In this document: one piece after another, positions 36,394-47,439 of the stretch
Position numbering within the stretch: the first letter of the stretch is position 1
Layout: each line of letters starts with the position of its first letter
NCBI GenBank assembly: GCA_014904845.1
Contig: MU119288.1
Location: 24,618 to 88,617 of the forward strand
Length of the DNA: 64,000 nucleotides
Reading direction: 5' to 3'
Source: Acephala macrosclerotiorum
Taxonomy: Eukaryota; Ascomycota; Leotiomycetes; Helotiales; Mollisiaceae
Notes under the pieces: generated by a model
Seen by the model: the letters and a program-made list of their open reading frames with translations, nothing else
Told to the model about the DNA's origin: nothing
The model's database searches: none
Position numbers and translations under genes: made by a program

Positions 36394-37849
36394 CAAGAAC
36401 GAGCATGGGGGTTTGAGTATGACGGGACTGGCGAATCATAGCCAGCCTACCATGCTTTAAAGTGTAAGCATATCTGGTCCTTTGGTGAAGAGCGAGAAGT
36501 GGTGGATGAGAGCTTCCATGTTCTCCTTCATTGCAGCTCGGGGTGGAGGAGAGATCTTGTAGTCCTCAACTCGACTCTCTCTACTAATACATTCCCTAGG
36601 ACCTCCTCCAGCTCCGGCCCCGCAAGAACTCAGTCTCGCAAAAACCAAGGCATTCGAAGATGCGCGCAAAGTCCATAACACTCCGAAGAGCCACATTCCC
36701 ACCGCCTTTATCCCACCCCGGAAACCCATGCTGGCCTGAGAACGATCGGGTGCCGTGAAAGCACAATCGTGGTGTACCGAGTCTGCGATTCCTCATGCGG
36801 GAAGGGACTGCCTTTGAAGCGGTCGAGACCAAGAAGCAGAGACAAAACAAGAGGAAGGCTGAGAGAAGAAGGTTGAGAGAAGAAGGCCGAGAGAAGAAGG
36901 CTGTAGGAGAAGCGCCCTGTCGTCCGCTGAAGATATAAGTCAAAAGGGTGGGAACGATGGGAGAACTTCTAGCTATACCGTTTCGAGAACATCCAGAAGC
37001 CGGGTAGGCAAGGACTGAGACGACTTAGTCTAAGAGCCGGTGGCATCAAATCTCACCTCTCGACTTTCAGTTCACTTCCCCGACAGCAGCCTCTTCTTTC
37101 AGAATTGCTACCTCCCATCATCGATCCTTACTGTTTAAGTGATTCGACAGCTCGGGGAGGAGGAATCGTCGAAAATTCGCGAAGGCATCAAGAGGAAGCT
37201 TATGCGCGACCATTTTTACCTCGAATATTCGCGAGTTCGAGGGCATATTTCATAGATTTGGAATTGGACTTGCCAAGTTGAGACTCGAATCTGATCCGAG
37301 TAGGAACTGGACTTGGCCAATACTGCCTATAATGCTAGTGGAACCTTGAGCTCCTGCTGGCTTGATGTCGGCGGAAGCTTCAGAAAAGTCGAGGAGGCAC
37401 TTTTGAAAATCTGTGAAGCCATCAAACTGTGGGGACGCTTTAAAGCGCGAAGGCTGGCGACAAGCCCGAAAAGAAGGATCCAGCCCTTCTTGATGGTGGC
37501 TTGCACCACCCTCAATCGCAGTAACGATACAATCACACTCGACAAACCATATCTCCAGGCACTATTGCGTTCAACTCCTCCAGCTCGTCCCTGGATCGTC
37601 AAATCTCTGTGCCTTCTCCCATACTTGACCTCTACCAGTAGTCTTGAAAAGACCAAGAAGAAGAGAAGAAAGAGATCCCAGCGGTCGGTCGCCCTCTCGA
37701 ACGTCGAAGAGGGCGCCAAGCCAGGGGAACTTGCCCTTCCCCTGGGAGACTTCAAAGTCTTCGGCCGCTTCCTCGAGTAGATGCACAAGCCCTTAGTCAT
37801 CAGCAAAGGTGACCAACGGGCATGATGGAGGAGTTTTATGAGATGATAC
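36394..37849. other. Intergenic, no supported gene
   Basis: Random-looking ORFs on both strands at 36457-36943 and 37313-37989 show no recognisable family. A direct repeat GAGAGAAGAAGGCYGAGAG occurs near 36850-36905. Confidence 0.4.
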
Positions 37850-39288
37850 TTCTCACCTAAGACAGCAGCCAGCGTGCCATGAACGCTGCGGCGTTCACTA
37901 CCACTGCTTCCTACGAACCCCTCCTGGCCGGATTCTTGCACCTCATGCGAGGTAACCCAAGATAAGTTGGTACAGATAACGGTCTGCATGCCAAAGAATG
38001 TCGCGCCTTTCGGCTAATTACCCCCTACGCTTCTCAGCATGATCTTGCCAACGTCGGAATCGCTGTCATGGCGCAGTATCACAGTAATCCTCGCTCGCTG
38101 GAGATGCATCGAGAGCTTCTTTGAGGCCTTGATACAGAAGCGCAAGACTCGTCGTGTTGGCGATCCATACGCCATCGACACGTCTGATGAGGACGAGGGG
38201 CTGTTCACATCAGCTGGTGTTGGCAAGCCAAAGCCCGTTGAGGAAGATGGGAGGGCTTGGCTGGCTTTCTCCGATCATTCAGGCTCCAATGATTCGTACC
38301 CGTTCCCCATCTTGCCAGACTCGATGCCTGTACTGGCGGCATTAACTGGATCTGTATAAGTACATGGCCTGGAAGCTGTCAAGAATGTCGCCTCGGCCCA
38401 TGACCACAGTGGCATATTGAGAGTCGGATGTCCCAAACATGAGGATGGATGATTTCCTCAACTGGGGCGGTGACAATATCCGTGGCATGCTACCTCCGGA
38501 AGAGGTCAATTTGCGCGTGCTCCTCGTCAATCCTCCAGCGTAGCACGGAGCCGATGGCTCTTGTCGAAGCCAGAGCCTACCAGCGACTCTTCCAGGTCGG
38601 TGAGAATTGCCTCAAGCACTTCTACAACCCAGGGCACGACCGTGGCCGAAGGGAGGCTATATTGGCACTGGAGGACATTTTTCCATCGCTCAGCTTGCAA
38701 CCTGGTCTTCAGGAAAGATTTGGCGTGGATACTATCCGCATCCTCAACCTAGATCTTCAGTTGTTGGACGTCTGCTGCCCCTAGGCTGCGGCCGATATCT
38801 CAGCCATGCCAGGGCCGATCATGCTCGTTGGATTGCGCAAACCAGCCCAGCTGCGGTGGTGATGAGATGGGTGGCAATCAGAAGGATGAGGGCAAGAAGG
38901 GTGATTCCAAGAAGGCCTATGTCGAGGAGGTTGACGATATGAAGGGTGATGAGAAGAAGGGTGGAGGAAAGAAGAGTTGCTTCTCCTTACTACATTCCTC
39001 GTCGACTCGATGTATTCTCAATAACCATATGCAGGCGAAGCCTATGCCAGAGACCCAGGAGAAGAACGTTTCATGACCGAGCTTCAGATGAGACAAGAAC
39101 ATGTAGAGCAGATTATGAGCCAAACCATAAAAGAGCCCGGCCAGGTTAAGCCGCCAAGCAGACCAACTACCTACATGCCCGCAAGTATGGCTGATGTAAG
39201 CCCGAGAGTCTCTTCTCCTGTTGTCGTTCAAGGATACTGCTGGCTTGGTCCAGAATATGCAGGTCTGTTACTTCCAACCAGATGGTGA
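37850..39288 (+). pseudogene. Possible eroded hypothetical gene
   Basis: Protein-like stretches follow each other in shifting frames: TTTASYEPLLAGFLHLMRG (about 37898), a piece containing NVGIAVMAQYHSNPRSLEMH (about 38053), MDDFLNWGGDNIRGMLPPEE (about 38444), then an open piece 38551-38784 (ARAYQRLFQVGENCLKHFYN, ALEDIFPSLSLQPGLQERFG), a Lys/Glu-rich part (about 38860-38975), and MTELQMRQEHVEQIMSQTIK to 39288. Stops and frame changes separate them. I recognise no family. The coherence of the pieces suggests one former gene of perhaps 400 codons. Confidence 0.35.
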
Positions 39289-40606
39289 ATAGCTGAGGGG
39301 AACTGGGTGGGTTGAAGAGACGTCGGGCTGCTGGTATGGGGGGGTGCTAGGGGATCAGGGAGAGCGGGAAGTCAAGGTGTGTAGATTTATTATGTATGGA
39401 GGTCATTAAAGGCCGGAGAGAGAGGGAAGTCATGGCGTGTCGAATTGTTGGATGGATAAGTCACTGTCTTCGTTAGCTTAGCGTTCGTGTATGTTCTACT
39501 CTTCTTGTTCTCGTGGCTTTCAAGACAGCCCGTATCCGTATTCGCCAACCCTTTCTTAAAATCCTTTGTTTATCCCCCTTCCTTCTTCCAGCCAAGTTGG
39601 CGTCACTTCCAACCCGCATGAAGTCCTCGCGAAAAACATTCAGTCCCGACTTACCAAGCAGAAAGGACAAGAAGTCAAGAAGTAAGGAATCTATCTCACC
39701 CCGCCATGTCTCGGTACCTGAACGGCGCAGCACCGATCCGTTCCAGATCCGCTGGAGCCGCTGCTGGATCCGTGCGACCGGCACTTTCGCAGTGCATGAA
39801 TACTATGTCCCTTCAAGACGATAAGATAGGGAAAGGATACGAAAATGAAAGAAGAGGGAGGAGAAAAAAGAAGGAGAAGCAAAAAAAAAAGAGAGTGTGG
39901 AGCGGAGGTACAAAGATTTTAAATCGTTATCTTGAAGTCTGACACGAGGTCAGCAGCCACACTTCAAATGCAGGAGGTGCTCACCTACTCCGGCAGTATC
40001 CCCGAATTGCCGGTGTCACCAAGCTCGCAAATTAAAGATCTCCATCCATGCTGCTTCCTTGAAAAGCGAAATGACATTCAAATATCTCGAAAAACAATCC
40101 AAAGCTTGAACCTCTTGAGCTGCAAGGCACATTTCTCGAATATTGACCAATAAGGAAAGTCGAAGGAAGAAAGAGAAACATCGCTGAGGGTGAATCGCTC
40201 AGTGGTTTTGGGGCTGAGGTTCCACAGGGAGTGGCTGTGGGTTTTAGGCGGGGTAGAATGGTTGGTTGGCAAGCTATACGTAATCGATGCATGCCTCCGC
40301 CCCGTCGGAGCCCCCAGGTTGCCGGCGGGTTGATAATAAACCATGTGGACCCTTTCGTTTTTTCGTATCTCTTATTCTTGTTCTGTCGTTTGAGAGAAAG
40401 GAAAGGAAAGTGCCACGCTCGTTGGATTTGTTGTGTATCGGTCACTCTTTCCCTACCTACCCTACGATTTTTGGACTGCTGGCAGATTGCGATCGACCCC
40501 GCACCGCAGTTCAATCTTCACTTCGAAATTTCCCGTCCTCCCTTCGACACGACGTGACACGATACAAACAGACACAACGAGAAAGAATGATAGCAACACA
40601 ACCACC
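39289..40606. other. Intergenic, presumed promoter
   Basis: No gene recognised. Purine-rich tracts occur at 39840-39900 (AAAAAAAAAAGAGAG-like). The segment 40400-40606 is pyrimidine-rich and CAA-rich just before the next ATG, as in fungal leaders. Confidence 0.4.
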
Positions 40607-41804
40607 ATGCCACTCTACACCGTAGTCCCCGACCGCAACCCCCTCCACGACCCCATCTCCGACCTCTGGCATCAATCCCTACACCAACTCACCAAAGTAG
40701 CAGTCCTCGACTCCTTCCTCGGCGACCCTGGTCCCCTCTTCGACACCACGCGAAAATCCCCAAACACTTATTTATCGTTTATCGAAACAGAGATCAGAGG
40801 TGCGTTGTATAGATGGAGTAAATATAAAGTTAAGGAATTAAGGTTTTTGCATCTTACGAAGGGCGCTGAGTTGATGGCGAATGGGAGGAGTAGGGAGGAG
40901 ATTGAGGGCTTTTTGCAGGAGACGTTTGATATTTCCGCCTACGGGAGAGAGGAAGGAGGTGCACAGGTGTTGGCGCAAGGGCAGAAAGGGGATGAGAGGG
41001 TTATTGTGGGGGAGATTGTTGATTTGATTGTGAGATTGAGATGGATGGTTCCTATTTGGAGTTTTTGGGAAGGTGTTAGTCCTGAGACGAGAGAGACGAG
41101 CCTTACGTGGGTGGATGGGAGTGTGAGGGGGGCGTTTGCGAGGCATTTTAGGCCGAGGAGTAGGGCTGTTAGTGAGAGTGGGACGGGGGCTCAGTTGACA
41201 CTTGAGGGCTTGGCGAAGAGTGCTGTGCAGGGGATTGGAGGGGATGTGAGGTTTGAGAAGGGATGGTGCGCGCGAGTTGTTGAGAGGGAGATTGGGTGTA
41301 GGATTGTTTGGACGAGTAATCTTTTAGATCACTTGAGGTTTAGGGAGGAGGGGAGTAGGACGGTAGCTGAGGGAGAGGAGTGGCAGGAGCCGGCGCAGAG
41401 GACGCTATGTGTTTTTCATCATGCGGCGTTCTTGAGCTATCAGATTGGGTGGTGAGTCTTCGCTTGGAATGTGAGGAAGTTGCAGATGCTAACAAAGGTG
41501 CAACAGTGATGTTTACCCCGAAGGCCTAATCGAAGAGACGCTCCGAACTCTCTCCCTTCTCCTCCCATCCTCAGACAACGAGACAAAAGGTTGGTTCATG
41601 CGAAACCAAATACAATACCATTTGGATGGAGAAGCTGCTCGATGCAAGCCAATGTCGAAGGATGAGAGGAATATTGAGAGCTTCAGGTTCTGGAAGGATA
41701 GGCTGGTTATATTGAAGCAGGCATACGATCGTTCGAAGCCAAACGATAAACCGAAGTCGCTGCTAAGGAGATACCTGACCGTTCTATCGATCAACAATAC
41801 TTGA
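40607..41804 (+). CDS. Conserved fungal hypothetical protein, C-terminus possibly lost
   Basis: Two exons (40607-41451, 41507-41804) give 380 residues. The start is chosen at the ATG after a CAACCACC leader (MPLYTVVPDRNPLHD). The protein reads HQSLHQLTKVAVLDSFLGDP, LSFIETEIRGALYRWSKYKV, CVFHHAAFLSYQIG and FWKDRLVILKQAYDRSKP. The last segment resembles the end of a common fungal family whose members usually continue with a W-rich stretch and one C-terminal transmembrane helix. Here it is replaced by 15-20 unrelated residues and a stop. No function is established. Codon use in the middle is unusually G-rich (GGG, AGG, TTG) compared with the C-rich first 150 bp of the exon, an abrupt change at about 40790. 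Confidence 0.7.
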
Positions 41805-42628
41805 GAGGATTTGATGTTGGGGAATCGAGGAAAAATACGAATTGGGAAGAGCTCTTATGAATTGCTGCAGCAGTTCTTGAATAGTGGCCGAACGAGAAGT
41901 TAGAAGCTATGGAGTGTGGGTAGGATATAATGCCTGGAGAGATTGGCTGGTCACCAATCTGCTCGACAGCAATAAGACATGGCCACGGACGCCTGCAAGC
42001 CAGAAGTCGAGCAGCCGGTTCCCTCACTGAGAGGAAGATCGACCAGTCAGGGTACTTATGGTCATAGAATAATCGAAGAAGCTGAAAGCTGGAGGGCAGC
42101 AAACGAACAATCGAACGCTGGGTAGAAGAGAGGATACCGGCCTGGAAGTGAAGCAGCCACGAGTAAGTGCCTATTCGAGGTTCGGGAATGCTCTTGAGGG
42201 TGAGATCATGTCTGCTTGATGGAAGTCATCCAGTTGACGGCTCGGAGAGTGAAGGAGCCATACTTCTCCAGCAAGACTGCTCGCAGTAGAGAAGGTCTGA
42301 AGAATGCATTAGGAGGAGAGAGTTGACAAGACAGGAGGATACCATAGAAATCTCAGAATCTAGCAAATGAAACTCTATGCACAATATCTCCTGCATTGTC
42401 TTTCTGTTAAGTATTGAGCATTTGTCTAAAGTCCCAGCTTTCCAGGGTCATTCAAGTGATTCAAGGCGGCAAGACTGAAGAAAGCTCGCTTAATTCTCAA
42501 CCGCCAATATCGCCTTTCGTTTTCCACGAACGATCTTGATTCTTCACAGCAAATACACACTCAATACCATTCGTAGGTTCTCCTCCCCTGTGGAACAATG
42601 AAACGTACTGATCCAGCGGCTGTAGAAA
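41805..42628. other. Intergenic, no gene seen
   Basis: No coding sequence recognised. It would hold the promoter of the small Pro/Glu-rich ORF that follows. Confidence 0.4.
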
Positions 42629-42988
42629 ATGGCATTCCTCGCAAAGCTGAAGCAGCTCCCCGCCAAAGGCCAGGCGTGGGTTCTACGCCAATGGCAAAAA
42701 GTCTTCCGTCGAAAGTCCGCTACGGCGGCACCACCACCACCACCACCACCGAACGAGGTCGTTGCCGAGGAGGAGGAGGAGGAGGAGGAGGAGGAGGAGG
42801 AGGAGGAGGAGGAATTGGAGGAGGGGGAGGAGGGGGAGGAATTGGAGGAGTTGGAGGAGGGGGAGGAGTTGGAGGAGTTGGAGGGAGAGGGAGAGGAGGG
42901 GCCGCCGGAGGGGGGCCGGATTAGGGATTCTTGTGGGGTGGAGTGGGAGAGGGGAGACGTGTTTAAGTTAAGTGGAGTGTTGAAGTAG
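42629..42988 (+). CDS. Small Pro- and Glu-rich protein, followed by an in-frame continuation
   Basis: An ATG at 42629 opens 119 codons: a basic start (MAFLAKLKQLPAKGQAWVLR), a run of seven Pro, 16 consecutive Glu, then E/L/G repeats. It stops with TAG at 42986-42988. The same frame then stays open for 85 more codons to 43246 (DEWTIRAWEASC, hydrophobic NILGLVGQLFLACEIVKLCLF, and another Pro run of seven). Either the TAG is a nonsense mutation in a 205-residue protein or the two parts are unrelated. No family recognised. Because of low complexity, all reading frames in the repeat look open, which lowers confidence. Confidence 0.4.
   Translation: MAFLAKLKQLPAKGQAWVLRQWQKVFRRKSATAAPPPPPPPNEVVAEEEEEEEEEEEEEEEELEEGEEGEELEELEEGEELEELEGEGEEGPPEGGRIRDSCGVEWERGDVFKLSGVLK
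42766..42900 (+). repeat. (GAG/GGA)n purine triplet tract
   Basis: About 45 nearly pure GAG/GGA triplets, interrupted by TTG, form a one-strand purine tract inside the small ORF. It is likely unstable in length. Confidence 0.9.
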
Positions 42989-44194
42989 TCGGTGGATGAA
43001 TGGACAATCCGGGCGTGGGAGGCCTCTTGCAATATTCTAGGCCTTGTGGGACAGTTGTTTCTTGCTTGTGAAATTGTGAAGTTGTGCCTTTTCAATAGCC
43101 CCTGTTTGCCGTTGCCTTCACCTTCTTCGAGAACTGCTCCTCCTCCTCCTCCTCCTCCACAATATGACGGTCCTTTTGTTAGGCCCCCAGCAGACCACGT
43201 TGTCCAATGGGGACTGGATTACTGGTCCAACTCCATTGGGCGGTAGAAGGCTGGATGACGAGGGTGTTGGGATGTAGATTTCTGTGCTGTTTTAGGGATT
43301 GGAAGGAGCTTTGTTGGGGATATACTTTGGAGAATAGATGAGGCAAATATATTGGGAATGAAGTGAAGATCAAACGTTGACAATGCCATACGCCGCGTTG
43401 TACAAGCTCCATAATATGAGACCCTAGAAGCTACGAGCCTTTCCAGATACCGGACCCTGTAAAGAAAAAAAAAACCCCTGAATGGCAAGCCGAAGATCTA
43501 TGCATTTCCATTGGCCTCTTTCCGGTAGGATATTGACTCTTGCTGCCCTTCCTTCCAACCAGTTGTAGTTTCCCCCACCTATACCGACATTTCCTAATTA
43601 TGTCTCGAAGGTATTGGCTGAATACTGGAAGTCTCTGTGGCCTAGGGCCCATTTCAGGATCTGGGAAGGGGAGGGATGCATAATACATTCTCGAACTTTG
43701 GTAGCTCAAAGCTTGAGGGTGAAGAATAACATTGTCCTGTGGCTTGGAGTTAGGAACCGGGCGGATTTCCAGTATGCTAGCAAGCTTGAGGTCTCACACA
43801 TGATCTTAAAGATTAAAAGAGGGGTGTAGATCTGCTTTCATGCTCGTGGCTGGGCTAAATGTGGTTGTAGAGCTTGTGTACGATTTGTTGTAAGCAATGC
43901 CAATTTTTTTAGTATCTCGAGAACACGGAGAACTGACAAAAGAATTTATGGACCAAAATGAACTCGAATGCTCTTTCCTCCATTCGCAGACGGTTGTGGA
44001 GGCTCGGCACGTATATAGAGGCTGTCGTGTTGAAGTGTTGCAATGTTCCAGGGCAAGCACGCTAGTGCTTGCATCACAGCAGAATCAAAGCACAAAGGCC
44101 TAAGATTTGGGGGACACGCAAAGGAAGAAAAAATCCCTATCACAACCACAAGACTGCCATTATCATAATCCGCAACCCCGAACCCAAGATGTGA

Positions 44195-44462
44195 GGTTAT
44201 CCTCACAAGCCATCATCAGTCTTCCCAATTCCAACCCCCATTCCCACGACGAAACTCACCCCCACAGCCATCACTAATCCTCCCAACCTCGATCCCAAAA
44301 GCACATTGCATCCTCATAAGCCATAATCAATCTTCTCAGTCCCATTCCCAATCCCACAATCACATCTCATCCCCCAAACCGTCAGCAATCTCCCCAATCC
44401 CAACCCTCAAACCGAAATTCATCCCCACAGCCATCATCTCTATCCCAATCCTCTAACTATCA
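44195..44462 (+). repeat. C-rich minisatellite, about 55-bp period
   Basis: Five diverged units can be laid out by eye, each containing a variant of AGCCATCATCAATCTTCCC followed by AATCCCAACC-like text and a CATCC/CACCC end. Unit lengths vary between about 50 and 58 bp. Confidence 0.7.
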
Positions 44463-44639
44463 ATCCCCTGCTTGCTAACTGATACAGTTCAACCACAGAT
44501 GCTCCTACATCTCCTGCACAAGACAAGACCTACTTATCCTCTCCGAACCTCTCTATAGTTCGAACGAAAGCCGCGATCCATTCTACATTTGTCATACTTG
44601 GGGGCCAGATGTGTTGAGCGCTGTTGGGGCCGAAACGGA

Positions 44640-45345
44640 AACATACATTGGGCATACTGCATGATAGTTTGGAAGGCATCAGGAGGACATATATCACATC
44701 GCGAATCCTTCTCCTCCTACACGACACCGATACACGGCACGAAAGGGGTATCGACGTACGAAGCAGGCCAATAGCGTCCGACAGTCGGCAAGAGGTATTT
44801 CGACCCTCTCTACACATCCTCCCTAAGCGCTGATCGATCACTCATCTATTATAAATGGGGGCATTGGGGCTGTTGGAGGTCGAGAGAGAACATTGGGGAC
44901 ACTGGAGGGCATAAGGTTATGGAAGGCATGAGGAGGACATTCAACACGACCTGCATGCTGCTCGTCCTGCACGACGTCACCAAATACTACACTACACGAA
45001 AGGGGCACCCACCTCCGAAGCGCGCCAACGAGCGCCCGGCGCTTCCTGCCAAGCCCACACCGCCACCAGAAAGGAGCGACTCGGCAGGAGAGACATAACA
45101 TCGAGACTGGTCAACGAATCAGCGACCCTCCTCCTCTCCTACACGATACTGAGAAACACGGCACAAAAGGGGTTCCTACCAGCGAAGCGTGCCAATTAGC
45201 ACTCAACGCTTCTCGTCAAATTCACACCTTCATGGAAAAGGGGCAAGTCGGCAGGTGAAATGTGTCGCCGAGGCCGACGGACGAATCAGCGATGCTCGCG
45301 ACGCACGGACCCTGTGGAAGTCACGAAAGGGGGCGTCACGGGGAC
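44640..45345 (+). repeat. Three diverged copies of a 200-250 bp unit
   Basis: Shared blocks recur in the same order: GGAAGGCATSAGGAGGACAT (44673, 44923), CTCCTACACGA (about 44713; variants near 44966 and 45141), ACACGGCACGAAAGGGG (about 44733; variants near 44988 and 45157), CCGAAGCGCGCCAA (about 45015; variants near 44758 and 45180), and CGGCAGG/CGGCAAGAGG ends. Copies differ at many positions, consistent with old duplication. Confidence 0.7.
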
Positions 45346-46927
45346 AGGACTATCGAGGGGTAGGAGTCATACAACGGTGGTTTGTGAGTGGGAGATGGAT
45401 GCTGGTGATGGCGGGTAAGGTTTAGGTGCTGCTAGGTGTAAGTAGAAGGTGACAGGGCGACATCAGTCTAAGAATACCGATCGAGCACAATCGATCGGCG
45501 GATGGGAAATGGATTGTGGTGTACAAAGGAACAAGACCGCGGCTGTTTGATAAGTTTGCTGGATGACACAACTTCGATATATGGTCAGGCATCAAGGAGG
45601 AAGGAGTGAGTTATAGGGTACATGAGACCCTTGGTCAGCTTCCACAAGTCTGGACTCTGAACACGATCGACCTCCGATGTTTAACCGCGACGCGAAGGAA
45701 GGAAGGGGGGAGTCTCAAGGCACATAATAATGATCGGGAGCAATGCGCGAATAGCAAGGGATGAGAATTCTCTAGTGTAGTTGGCTATCTCCTGCGCAGT
45801 GGATGGCGTCCTGGTCGCACTCACCTTTGCAATGAAAGAATAATGAGTGACTTCAAGTGATTGTAACGCCTCTTCCACAACTGGAGGCTGCGATCCGTGC
45901 TCAGAGTTACTGTTGGATCTTTAAGCCTTCAAGTAAATTATACAAGAATGCGCCTCTTTGTAGATTCCTCTGGATGGAGGGTCAGACTACTGCTGTGCCT
46001 CCAAGTTTGCTTGCTGATCTGCCTATGATTGTCCACCACAAAGACTGCTGCCGGACGCCCTAGGACTCCGAATATACCAAATTTCCAGAGGTAGAAAGTT
46101 TGCCTAGCCTGCTTCTTGCTCAAATCTTCCATCCTGATTATTCTTGAAAGATTGTCCATTGGCGTTTAAGTGACTAGCAAGTGCCTAGACCAGCAGGAGT
46201 AACAAGTTCCCCAATTCTGAAGCAGCTGCCAACACTACCCTCTCCATATCCCCTTCAGTGACTACAGAATTACTTTAGATATATGATTCCGGGGTTCGGG
46301 GGCTATTTTTGAATCCGCCAGCATTGCAGACGTTCATTGAAGGTCGTATCTCTTGCAATTGATGTCTTGATGTCTTCGTCTCTCGACCAGGCATTTCTTT
46401 GTCCAGGGCACTAGAGCCAATCAAGATAACGTTCTCGCTCCAGGGCTCGTTGTACTTCGGTATTTTAGGATCTCTCCTAGGATAATTCTCTATAACTATA
46501 TCAATAACTCAAGGGCTTCCTCCATCCCCTCTTGTTTTGCTACTCGTGATTCATCTTACTTTTTAAACGAGACCACAAAATGCTCTGATGATAATTGGAG
46601 TTCAGGAAACGCTGAATCGCATTGCAGAACACCCAGATGGCACAAATACAGCGGATTCAGCCATGTAACATCTTGGTCGCTTACTTGGCTGTAACTCTTT
46701 CAGGAGAATTTCTGGTCCCTAGGTCCATGTCCGGATCCTTGTACAGTACAGTGATCAAACTTGAGCTTTGATAATGCATCCACTGTGGCGGATACCCAGC
46801 ACAATCAAGTATATATTGAGTGAGTGCGATACTTGCAATACTCAAAGGCTGGCTCTCCCAATAATAGTATCCAGCCATGTTTTGAAGGGTGTGAACTCCA
46901 AAATACAAGAAGCCTAAAGCCTATTAT

Positions 46928-47180
46928 TTGTTCGTTGTTTTATGACTTCCATAAGATAAATCTTCGTCTTGGAATTATAAGTGAGATATAAAAATGCCAA
47001 TCCAATTGTTCGTTCGTAGTTCCCTGACTTTCATAAGTAAATTCTTCTTTTACAAGATATAACAGTGAGATACAAAAAAGCCAAACTCCATTGTTCGTTT
47101 AGAGGTTATAATAGTAAGATATACGAACGTCAAATGCTATTGCTCGTTTGCTGATCCGTTGCTCTCCTACGAGAATTCTT
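46928..47180 (+). repeat. AT-rich tandem repeat, about 80-bp period
   Basis: Units start with TTGTTCGTT or TTGCTCGTT at 46928, 47006, 47091 and 47140. Units 1 and 2 are full length, with CTTTCATAAG, TTCTTC, GTGAGATA and AAAAGCCAA blocks. Unit 3 lacks the middle, and unit 4 runs into unique DNA just before the promoter of the 47440 gene. Confidence 0.8.
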
Positions 47181-47439
47181 CATCTATGGGTTAAACTTTC
47201 CCAGACCTTCCCTCAGTACTAAACAATTAAGCAACGATACAGCCTAGTATGGAAGGTGCAGACGCTGCAATTGCCTCGAAAGCGAGTACTAGCGCGTTGC
47301 AACGAGCCTCGTTCACTAGCGCCACGCAGAACAGTATTTATATGCAGACGAGGTCCTCCGCCATCCAAATTTTTCTTTCCTTCTACATACCTTTCTTCAA
47401 CCTACCCTCTTCCTTTGTCGGTACCTTGTACCATACATC

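Larger units (their letters stand above)
43247..47439. other. Repeat-rich, gene-free region
   Basis: No recognisable gene in 4.2 kb. It contains three separate families of degenerate tandem repeats, listed individually, and otherwise AT-rich spacer (notably 46250-47200). Confidence 0.55.

Noticed and set aside
37327..37989. 220-codon minus-strand ORF
   Set aside because: No family resemblance, no intron structure, an implausible composition, and it competes with an equally open plus-strand frame. Not supported as a gene.
42598..42924. Gly-rich ORF (RGGGGGG) in the triplet repeat
   Set aside because: It is a frame-shifted reading of the GAG/GGA tract; all frames are open there because the repeat lacks stops.
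42544..43095. 183-codon Ser-rich minus-strand ORF
   Set aside because: It arises from the same purine triplet tract read on the other strand.
44195..44462. Possible CRISPR-like array
   Set aside because: The units are degenerate and continuous, without constant repeats and unique spacers, and the DNA is eukaryotic.
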